Shown here: positions 1 through 6,799 of the stretch, in pieces
Layout: each line of letters opens with the position of its first letter
Numbering within the stretch: the first letter of the stretch is position 1
Assembly: GCF_001514495.1 (NCBI RefSeq)
Contig: NZ_BCNM01000001.1
Span: forward strand, 186,001-250,000
Source: Paenibacillus pabuli NBRC 13638
GTDB lineage: Bacteria; Bacillota; Bacilli; Paenibacillales; Paenibacillaceae
Length of the DNA: 64,000 nucleotides
Reading direction: 5' to 3'
Made by a program: the position numbers and the translations under genes
Notes under the pieces: generated by a model
Seen by the model: only the letters and a program-made list of their open reading frames with translations
Told to the model about the DNA's origin: nothing
The model's database searches: none

Positions 1-87
1 ATCACTGACAGGTTACCCCTTTTAGTAGACAAGAGTATGAGCATCTAAGAAGATGAATTCATTTTTGTTGAACAGAGGGGTATTTTT

Positions 88-204
88 ATGTCAATCCATG
101 TGAAGCAGGAACACTTGAATCCAATATTCCAGAAGAGGAAGGGGATTGTGATGGAAGGCCAGCTGGTATTGCGTCGAGTCCGGGACCTGTCGGAAGTACT
201 TTAA
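88..204 (+). CDS. Possible small ORF, 38 residues, unknown
   Basis: An ATG lies seven bases after a good ribosome site (AGAGGGG at 74-80) and opens a 38-codon frame ending in TAA at 202-204. The product would start MSIHVKQEHLNPIF and contain a second Met followed by EGQLVLRRVRDLSEVL. There is no signal peptide or membrane segment and I recognise no family. The C-terminal part faintly resembles the first strand of GNAT acetyltransferases, so it may be a truncated remnant. The supporting evidence is the ribosome site and the bidirectional terminator just downstream. Apart from this frame and that hairpin I see nothing in bases 1-292. Confidence 0.3.
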   Translation: MSIHVKQEHLNPIFQKRKGIVMEGQLVLRRVRDLSEVL

Positions 205-240
205 TCATAAGTGTCTCTCGTTGCAGGTTCTTTATGTACA

Positions 241-274
241 AAAAACGCCGACAATAAATAATGTCGGCGTTTTT
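241..274. terminator. Bidirectional intrinsic terminator
   Basis: Thirteen-base perfect inverted repeat (AAAAACGCCGACA at 241-253, TGTCGGCGTTTTT at 262-274) with an 8-base AT loop. The stem flanks give a U-run on either strand, so it can end the BASS transporter transcript on the minus strand and the small upstream unit on the plus strand. Confidence 0.85.
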
Positions 275-292
275 CATTTGCTCTATATTGTA

Positions 293-1267
293 CTAGGCCG
301 CAGACGTCTTATCGGTATTGTGAAGACTCTGCGAGCGGCGCCCAAGCAGATATCCTGCCAGCGAGGCCAACATCTGCTGAAATACCATGCCAAGTACAAC
401 CGGAACGGCAACAGGTGGAGGGAAATATGATACCGCTAGCACCGCTCCCGCACTAATATTGCGCATGCCACCGTTGAACACAAGTGCGACCTGATCCGCT
501 TCATTCCAGCCGAGTATTCGGGCAATAAAATAACTCAAAGCATAACCGAATGAGGCCAGAAAAATAATGATGGCTGCCAGACCAGCGAGCTGCCAGTTAA
601 AGTCAGCCAAATAGGGAGCAACCACAGAGCCATTAATTGCGACTACTGCTGCCATGAACAATTTGGAGAACGGATTCAGTCTTGGCCCCCAGACCGGGAC
701 AATGGCCCCTTTGGTCCATTCATTCAAAAGCATCCCAAGCAAGGAGGGCACAACGATCATCCAGAACAGACTGCTCATCATGGCTGCTATATCCAGCGAT
801 ACGCTAGTGCCGATCAGCATGGATAATACGCCAGGTACAACAAAAGGAGCGAGCATCGTGTCAATAAGAATAATCGAGAGCGTCAGAGCGATATTGCCCC
901 GGTAGATGCTGACCCAGATAAAGCTGCTCACACCTGTTGGAATCACGGCGGCCAGAACAAGACCCGTTATCGTGTAGGCATCCGTTGGAAAGACCAGGTG
1001 ACCCATTCCCATAGCAATCAATGGCATGGCCAGATGTAAAATAAACAGACATACAAACAGTGGAAAAGGCTTCTTCAGCACGTTCACAAAATCTCGTATC
1101 CCAAGACTGATGCTTCCGGCAAACGTCATGAACGCAAACAGCCAGGGTGACAAAAAGGTATAAGAAGAAAGGAGACTCCCGCAAAGAACGCCAATAATAA
1201 TGCTGATTGGAGTAATCAGTGGCATGATGCGGTTCAAGCGTACATTTAAGGCCTGAAGCATATTCAT
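293..1267 (-). CDS. BASS-family (bile acid:sodium symporter-like) transporter
   Basis: A 324-residue, very hydrophobic integral membrane protein with about nine or ten predicted helices, typical in length for the bile acid:sodium symporter family (SBF domain). The family motif near the C-terminal third, NGGMRNISAGAVLAVSYF, holds the conserved Asn/Gly crossover residues that bind sodium and substrate in characterised members. Related bacterial proteins carry pantoate, keto acids or other organic anions, so the substrate here is not known. The start follows an AAAGGGATG ribosome site on the minus strand; a second Met two codons later is a less likely start. It is a single-gene unit, ended by the hairpin at 241-274. 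Confidence 0.85.
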   Translation of the reverse strand: MNMLQALNVRLNRIMPLITPISIIIGVLCGSLLSSYTFLSPWLFAFMTFAGSISLGIRDFVNVLKKPFPLFVCLFILHLAMPLIAMGMGHLVFPTDAYTITGLVLAAVIPTGVSSFIWVSIYRGNIALTLSIILIDTMLAPFVVPGVLSMLIGTSVSLDIAAMMSSLFWMIVVPSLLGMLLNEWTKGAIVPVWGPRLNPFSKLFMAAVVAINGSVVAPYLADFNWQLAGLAAIIIFLASFGYALSYFIARILGWNEADQVALVFNGGMRNISAGAVLAVSYFPPPVAVPVVLGMVFQQMLASLAGYLLGRRSQSLHNTDKTSAA

Positions 1268-1405
1268 GACATCCCTTTACCGTGTGATTCCTTTATTATA
1301 CATGTTAATAATGATGAATGCAGACCCATTTGCAATGAAGCTGTCAGAGCGGTTATCATACATCTGGAAGAAGCACGACGATTTGAAAAAAGGGAGATGA
1401 TGTTG

Positions 1406-1879
1406 ATGATCAGGAAAAGAAAGCAAACGTTAATGATGGCAGGCCTCATTGCGTCAAGTATTCTTGTGATCTCGGCTTGTTCCGTTGTGGAACAGGCGAA
1501 TCAAAGTTTGAATTACGTCAGCGGGGCTACTGAATATATAGAGCAAGTATCGAATGCCGGGGCAGATCTGCAAGAACTCGCATCAGGAGCGGTAAGTAAC
1601 TCGGAAATAACAACTCAGGTTCAGGAGAAAATTGATCTGATTCAGGCGGAAGCCAGCGAATTTTCTCAGCTGTCAGCCCCAGCAATTGGGGAAAGCATTC
1701 ATGAGAATCTGGTCAGTTACAATAATCAATTAACTGAAGTGGTCGATCGGTTTGAAAATACAATTGCAGAGCAGGGCTTCACTGCGGAAAATTGGGAGAA
1801 GACCGGGATTCCCGATCTGATCCATAATATCAACAGCTTAAAAGATCCGTTAAGCGGACTTGGAAACGAATCCAATTAA
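1406..1879 (+). CDS. Small lipoprotein, DUF6376-like
   Basis: A 157-residue exported lipoprotein. The N-terminus has positively charged MIRKRKQ, a hydrophobic stretch, and a lipobox VISAC with the lipidated Cys at residue 25. The mature part (SVVEQANQSLNYV onward) is mostly helical, acidic and Gln/Glu rich, matching my memory of the DUF6376 family of Bacillus-type cell-surface proteins, whose role is unknown. ATG codons at 1397 and 1400 sit too close to the GGGAG ribosome site at 1392-1396; the ATG at 1406 has the proper nine-base gap and was chosen. It stands alone between a divergent transporter and a dehydrogenase gene. Confidence 0.75.
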   Translation: MIRKRKQTLMMAGLIASSILVISACSVVEQANQSLNYVSGATEYIEQVSNAGADLQELASGAVSNSEITTQVQEKIDLIQAEASEFSQLSAPAIGESIHENLVSYNNQLTEVVDRFENTIAEQGFTAENWEKTGIPDLIHNINSLKDPLSGLGNESN

Positions 1880-2009
1880 ATCTCAGCCAAGGCTGGATTG
1901 ATTTCTTGAGCAAATGCAAATGAATGAATATTTAGCTTCACACAAGCAAGACTAGGTAGTGGATTACTTTAGTGTATACACCATGTTTTTATCAAAGGAG
2001 ACTTGTGTG

Positions 2010-2765
2010 ATGTCTGAACAAAATGGAAAAGTAATCATTATCACCGGCGGAGCGAGTGGTATTGGTAAAGAAACAGCGCTTCAGCTTTCGGATCTGGGTG
2101 CAACGATTGTCATAGCAGATTATAACGAAGAGGGTGCGAGAAAGCTTGCATCTGAGATTGAAGCAGGTGGTGGCACAGCCGGAGCATACAAAGTCGACGT
2201 GTCCAGAGGGGACGAGATCAAGGCACTGATTGACTGGACTGTAGAGAAATATGGAACATTGAATGGCATATTCAACAACGCGGGCATTGGACTTGTGAAG
2301 CCATTTCTGGAGATGGACCCGGAATCCTATCACAGAGTAATCGATGTTGACCAGCACAGTGTGTATTACGGCATGTATTATGGCGCCAAGAAAATGGTTG
2401 AACTGAATGTACAAGGCACAATCGTAAATACAGCATCGATCTATGGAAGTATTGCCGCTGTGGGAAGTTTTAACTACAATGCAGCCAAGGCGGCTGTCGT
2501 AATGATGTCCAAATCCGGCGCCTTGGAACTTGCCGAGCATGGCATCCGTGTGGTCGGTGTAGCGCCAGGCTTCATTGAGACACCGATTCTGGGTGATGAC
2601 AAAGCAATGAAGGATGCACTTGCTACCCAACATATGCGCGGAGAGCTCATCCAACCGGAGAAAGTTGCGAGTGTTGTAACCTTCCTGTTCAGTGACGCTG
2701 CCAGTGCAGTGAATGGGACGACGGTTGCGGTAGATGATGGATTCCTCAGCTTCAAAACAAAATAA
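2010..2765 (+). CDS. SDR-family short-chain dehydrogenase/reductase
   Basis: A 251-residue classical short-chain dehydrogenase. The NAD(P)-binding TGGASGIG motif is at the N-terminus, followed by FNNAGIG and the catalytic Ser-Tyr-Lys set (NTASIYG, then YNAAK). The C-terminus DDGF is typical of the glucose dehydrogenase / 3-oxoacyl reductase type group. An acidic residue in the strand-2 motif (IADYNEE) favours NAD(H) over NADP(H), by family rule. The substrate cannot be told from sequence. The chosen ATG follows AAAGGAG (1995-2000) with nine bases; an upstream in-frame Met at 1959 lacks a ribosome site. A strong terminator follows, so it is monocistronic. Confidence 0.88.
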   Translation: MSEQNGKVIIITGGASGIGKETALQLSDLGATIVIADYNEEGARKLASEIEAGGGTAGAYKVDVSRGDEIKALIDWTVEKYGTLNGIFNNAGIGLVKPFLEMDPESYHRVIDVDQHSVYYGMYYGAKKMVELNVQGTIVNTASIYGSIAAVGSFNYNAAKAAVVMMSKSGALELAEHGIRVVGVAPGFIETPILGDDKAMKDALATQHMRGELIQPEKVASVVTFLFSDAASAVNGTTVAVDDGFLSFKTK

Positions 2766-2812
2766 GATTTGAGCTGCAGGTATCCAAGTCCGTCTCTGAA
2801 AAATAAAAGAAA

Positions 2813-2856
2813 AAAACGGTGCGAACGAATAAATCGTTCTGCACCGTTTTTTTTGC
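2813..2856 (+). terminator. Intrinsic terminator after the SDR gene
   Basis: GC-rich hairpin: AACGGTGCGAACGA pairs with TCGTTCTGCACCGTT, with one bulged base and a 5-base loop, then eight T residues. It lies about 50 bases after the SDR stop codon. The A-run on the left arm could also serve the minus-strand zinc-ribbon gene. Confidence 0.85.
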
Positions 2857-2951
2857 CTCCTACATAAGAAGAGTATTTATTATGAAATTATCTATATAGT
2901 CATCCCGGTAGTTCAGAGATCATGATACAATAAGCAGGCATGCGTCTTTTA

Positions 2952-3122
2952 TCATTTTGTGGTGTCATAGACAATACGCACACCAAGAGAGCCATAGCTC
3001 TCTTCTTTGTAGTGACATTGGGAGCATGTTTTTGTAGCGCATAGCGCATCACTGTGAACTTGTAATTTTTCGTTGCATAGCGGGCATTTATTTTCAAAAA
3101 GAGTCTTCAACACGTTAAACAT
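2952..3122 (-). CDS. Small zinc-ribbon protein, 56 residues
   Basis: A minus-strand frame of 56 codons, MFNVLKTLFENKCPLCNEKL at the start, ending in TGA at 2954-2952. Two Cys pairs, CPLC (13, 16) and CSQC (33, 36), separated by 16 residues, are the signature of a treble-clef or zinc-ribbon knuckle; C28 and His 23 and 37 are extra possible ligands. No signal or membrane segment is present, so it is probably cytosolic. The ribosome site is weak (GAGTGA). The coherent Cys spacing and protein-like composition make it very likely real, although a different, longer frame overlaps it. Its function is unknown; similar micro-proteins bind nucleic acid or act as partners of larger enzymes. Confidence 0.7.
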   Translation of the reverse strand: MFNVLKTLFENKCPLCNEKLQVHSDALCATKTCSQCHYKEESYGSLGVRIVYDTTK

Positions 3123-3236
3123 GCTTAATCACTCATTTCGGATTAATTTACTTGGTTTTAATTATAACCCATTATTTTAACTGCGTATACTGTTTTTTGC
3201 ATCATTTTTTACACTGCAAGAAAGGAAGAAAAACCG

Positions 3237-4034
3237 ATGGATACTCTGCTTTTTATCATCATGTTTATACTGGGTCTGGTCGGTTCCTTCTTCTCCGGTT
3301 TGTTGGGTATTGGTGGAGCCATAATTAATTACCCGCTGTTGTTATATGTACCTTCTCTTATGGGGCTGGAACCGTTCTCGGCACATGAGGTGTCGTCCAT
3401 CAGCATGTTTCAGGTGTTTTTTGCCTCACTCGCTGGTGTGATTGCCTACATTAGAAGAACAGGGAACGGGAAAAAGAGTGAAGTTCTCATTCATAAAGGT
3501 CTGGTGGCTAATATGGGCTCCAGTATTCTGGTCGGCAGTCTGATTGGCGGGTTCATATCCGGACATCTGAATGGAGAAGTCATCAATCTGATCTATGGCA
3601 TTCTGGCCATAATCGCGATTGTACTCATGCTGATCCCGGGTAAGGGAACAGCGGGCTCGACTGAACAGCTCATATTCAATACCTATGTTGCGGCAGGTTC
3701 TGCTCTTGCCGTAGGAATTGTCTCTGGCATTGTTGGTGCGGGTGGTGCTTTTATTTTAATTCCAATCATGCTTACCGTTCTCAAGATCCCTACCCGCACA
3801 ACCATTGCGTCCTCGTTAGCTATTGTGTTCATCTCCGCCATTGGTGGAGTGGCGGGAAAGGTTCTGGGTGGGGACATTCCGCTAGAACCCATTGTGTATA
3901 CGGTTATCGGGAGTCTGATCGGAGCTTCTCTCGGTTCCAAAGTAAGTTCGATGATTAATGTGAGACTGCTTCGATACGGACTAATGATTCTCATCGCGAT
4001 TACAGCAGTGAAGGTATGGTCGTCCATTTTGTAA
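3237..4034 (+). CDS. TauE/SafE-family sulfite/anion exporter
   Basis: A 265-residue membrane protein with about eight helices and the internal duplication of the TauE/SafE (DUF81) family: the Gly-rich repeat GLLGIGGAIINYPLLL near residue 23 recurs as GIVGAGGAFILIPIML near residue 165. Family members export sulfite, sulfonates or related anions, but many are uncharacterised, so the substrate is open. The ATG follows a purine-rich AAAGGAAG ribosome site. No clear terminator was found in the 188 bases before the next gene. Confidence 0.85.
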   Translation: MDTLLFIIMFILGLVGSFFSGLLGIGGAIINYPLLLYVPSLMGLEPFSAHEVSSISMFQVFFASLAGVIAYIRRTGNGKKSEVLIHKGLVANMGSSILVGSLIGGFISGHLNGEVINLIYGILAIIAIVLMLIPGKGTAGSTEQLIFNTYVAAGSALAVGIVSGIVGAGGAFILIPIMLTVLKIPTRTTIASSLAIVFISAIGGVAGKVLGGDIPLEPIVYTVIGSLIGASLGSKVSSMINVRLLRYGLMILIAITAVKVWSSIL

Positions 4035-4222
4035 AACCATATCGGATGGCAGCTCCCTGACGATTTCGTAACCAAACGGATGGAATGCCGTATAAAGGTT
4101 ATGAACATGAGCTGGCGAATTTGTTGCAGCATGAATTCACATCAGTTTTCGTCCATGGAGCACCCTCAAACTCCTTTCATGGATACATGTTTAACATTAT
4201 TAGAAGTTGAGGTATCCATCCT

Positions 4223-6607
4223 ATGAATAACGTACTTACAGATCATGCTGATGCAGGATATCGGCTGGCTGAGCAGAAGGCAGCTCAGTATTTTACTTCT
4301 CTTCAAGAAACACTTCTGGATAACACCTATATCGCCGCGTTGACGCGGGATATTAACGTATGGCAAAAAAATCATGTTCAACCTTTTTCCTGGTTATCTT
4401 TTTTAGCACCAAGTCGACGAAAGCCGGATTCCCGGGATATTCATAGATATATCCAGTGGCTGAATGTTACAGGCAAACTGGATCATTACCTGGATCGCAG
4501 TATTTCTTACATTTATATGCGAGATCTGGGCAAAGCGCTGGATAGTTCAGAGACACAGGAGCGAATCCAGCGCGTCGTTCAGGATACCAAAGCATACTTT
4601 ATGCGCTCGAATACGCCCCATCGCAAGGAACAACCGGATTATATCAGTCTGGCTACCTTGTATCGCTGGGCACAGAAGGAGAACGTGGAAACAGCCGTCA
4701 TCTGGGTAGTTCACAAGTTAAAGCATGTCGCTTCCAATATCCCGAAGGAATTGAATGCAGAGCAGGCACAGCGCAAGCTGCTCAAGATCATCCTTGGTGT
4801 AGTTCTGCATGTGAACGATGATATGAATGAGGATACACCCCGTGCTGAACGTTCCGAAAGGCTGGATGCTGCGATTCGGCTTGGTTATTCTTACGGTTTA
4901 ACCTATCCATTTATTGATGACCTTCTGGATTCACAGGCCCTGACCGCACAAGAGAAGGAACAGTATTCGCGCCTGATCCGGGATGCGCTTCTAACCGGAA
5001 TAGTACCGGACATCGGGGAATGGAACGGTGCCAATCTCAAAGTCATTCAATATGTTCATTCCGAACTGCGGGAAGCATTTGAATATATCAAGAACTATCA
5101 GCGTCCTGAGACACAGCGGACATTCCTGGAGCAATCTTATGTATTCTTTCAGTCCCAGGAAATAGACCGGGCCAAGAAACTGTCCAACGCCAATTATTCC
5201 AATGAAGAACTGTATATTCCGATTATTATCAAATCCTCTTCTTCCAGACTCATTGTTCGTTCTGTCCTCAGTGCCTCTGCGGATGAAGGTTTTGATCTGC
5301 GGACATTCTATTATGGCATATACAATCAGCTCGCAGACGATTTCGCTGATATGTTTGATGATATGAAGGAGGAGGCGGTGACCCCGTATACCTACTATCT
5401 GAAGTATCGTGAACTGCGGCCTGATCTAATCAATCCGTATGAGCTATATTGGGCGGTAATCTCTTATCTGATTCATGAGGTGTACCATTCCGATGCGAAG
5501 ACCCGTGAGGTTATACTGGATCGTGCGATTAATGGTCTTAAGCGCTGCAAAGAACGTTTAGGTCAAGAACAATACAATGAAGTGATGAACATCTTTGCCT
5601 CCGGAAAACCGGAATTCAATCTCCTAATTCAGCAAATGGTACGCAAAGCCGATGATGTGGATTTCCTGGATAAATTGCTGCGGGATCAGGTCATCATCCA
5701 ATTGCAGAACGACAAGCAGGAAAAGCAGGACTTTCTGGATACGATTCGTACGGTTCGTGAACAGATCAATATTGAATTACAGATTTCCAAGCCGAGTGGG
5801 CTTCCAGAAATGAAAGAAACGCTGATTGATGCCGCGAACTACAGTCTGCAAGGAGATGGAAAGCGGCTAAGGCCGATACTGACATGGGTGATGGGCGTGC
5901 GTGAGTATGGATTGCATGAATCGTCTATCACTCCTCTGCTAAGATCACTGGAATACATGCATACAGCCTCATTGATCTTTGATGATCTGCCGACCCAGGA
6001 TAATGCTTCGACCCGGCGAGGTCGTTCCACCCTGCATCAGGTTCATAATAGTTCGACAGCAGAATTAACGGGTCTATTTCTCATCCAAAAAGCCATTGGA
6101 GAGCAATCATCCCTCAAACAGTTTGATGCTGCAACTGTACTTACCCTGATTCAATATTCGGCTGAAAAGGCAGAAGATATGTGTATGGGACAGGCGATGG
6201 ATCTGAACGCCAAAGGAAAAGCACTGACATTGGAACAATTGAACATGATCTGTTTCTACAAAACAGGTATTGCTTTTGAGGCAGCACTTGTGATGCCGGC
6301 CATTCTCGCTCAGGTAAAAGAAGTGGAGATTTCATCCTTGAAGAAATATGCATATCATGCGGGTATCGCCTTTCAAATCAAGGATGATCTGCTGGATCTG
6401 GAAGGAGACCACCTTGTACTTGGCAAGCCGTCAGGTCAGGATGTGCGGAATAACAGTTCAACTTTTGTGTCGATTCTGGGTGAGGAAGATGCAAAGAAAG
6501 AGATGTGGAAGCATTATTGTCTCGCAACCGATGCGCTGAACGAAATGCCGAAGCCGATTTCTTTTCTGAGGCATTTGTTGGATTACATCATTGGACGGGA
6601 GCGGTGA
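4223..6607 (+). CDS. Large polyprenyl synthetase-domain protein (794 aa) with a long unknown N-terminal half
   Basis: Residues about 530-790 form a trans-isoprenyl diphosphate synthase fold: GKRLRP at 546-551 (pyrophosphate binding), first Asp-rich motif FDDLPTQD at 586-593 followed by an Arg-rich patch, and second Asp-rich motif KDDLLD at 720-725. Such enzymes condense isopentenyl diphosphate with allylic diphosphates. The other 500 residues are unusual: all-helical, with further acidic clusters NDDMNED (198-204), IDDLLD (231-236) and ADDFADMFDD (371-380). These resemble Asp-rich metal sites of terpenoid synthases, so the N-terminal half may be one or two diverged isoprenoid-synthase folds. 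The usual family length is about 300. No signal or membrane segment. The ATG overlaps the stop of a 15-codon frame (4179-4226) and follows TTGAGG. It resembles ComQ only in the synthetase domain. Confidence 0.75.
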   Translation: MNNVLTDHADAGYRLAEQKAAQYFTSLQETLLDNTYIAALTRDINVWQKNHVQPFSWLSFLAPSRRKPDSRDIHRYIQWLNVTGKLDHYLDRSISYIYMRDLGKALDSSETQERIQRVVQDTKAYFMRSNTPHRKEQPDYISLATLYRWAQKENVETAVIWVVHKLKHVASNIPKELNAEQAQRKLLKIILGVVLHVNDDMNEDTPRAERSERLDAAIRLGYSYGLTYPFIDDLLDSQALTAQEKEQYSRLIRDALLTGIVPDIGEWNGANLKVIQYVHSELREAFEYIKNYQRPETQRTFLEQSYVFFQSQEIDRAKKLSNANYSNEELYIPIIIKSSSSRLIVRSVLSASADEGFDLRTFYYGIYNQLADDFADMFDDMKEEAVTPYTYYLKYRELRPDLINPYELYWAVISYLIHEVYHSDAKTREVILDRAINGLKRCKERLGQEQYNEVMNIFASGKPEFNLLIQQMVRKADDVDFLDKLLRDQVIIQLQNDKQEKQDFLDTIRTVREQINIELQISKPSGLPEMKETLIDAANYSLQGDGKRLRPILTWVMGVREYGLHESSITPLLRSLEYMHTASLIFDDLPTQDNASTRRGRSTLHQVHNSSTAELTGLFLIQKAIGEQSSLKQFDAATVLTLIQYSAEKAEDMCMGQAMDLNAKGKALTLEQLNMICFYKTGIAFEAALVMPAILAQVKEVEISSLKKYAYHAGIAFQIKDDLLDLEGDHLVLGKPSGQDVRNNSSTFVSILGEEDAKKEMWKHYCLATDALNEMPKPISFLRHLLDYIIGRER

Positions 6608-6665
6608 GAATTTACACTGACCAATCCCTTGCTCAGCATGGATATATGAAAAAAAATAAAAGTTG

Positions 6666-6700
6666 CCTGGATTCTACGAATAGAATCCAGGTCTTATTTT
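6666..6700 (+). terminator. Intrinsic terminator after the polyprenyl synthetase gene
   Basis: Perfect 11-bp stem (CCTGGATTCTA at 6666-6676, TAGAATCCAGG at 6681-6691) with a CGAA loop, then TCTTATTTT. It separates the synthetase gene from the hybrid kinase gene. Confidence 0.85.
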
Positions 6701-6799
6701 GCTTTAATGACACAAACCTTTAGAAAATGAGATGTTTCAACATTAGAAAAACCGGGTACTAAGCAAATATTGCGTTTTTACACAAAAGGAGAGCTTAAG

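Noticed and set aside
861-1184. 107-codon minus-strand frame
   Set aside because: It overlaps the BASS transporter in another frame, has irregular Cys/His-rich composition and no ribosome site.
1992-2654. 220-codon minus-strand frame opposite the SDR gene
   Set aside because: Antisense to a clear SDR coding frame; rich in His, Cys and Ile without any motif; typical shadow frame.
4179-4226. 15-codon frame (MDTCLTLLEVEVSIL) overlapping the synthetase start, considered as a ComX-like pheromone
   Set aside because: There is no ribosome site and no Trp near the C-terminus for prenylation, and the gene order differs from comQ-comX-comP. Kept only as a note on the TATGA overlap.
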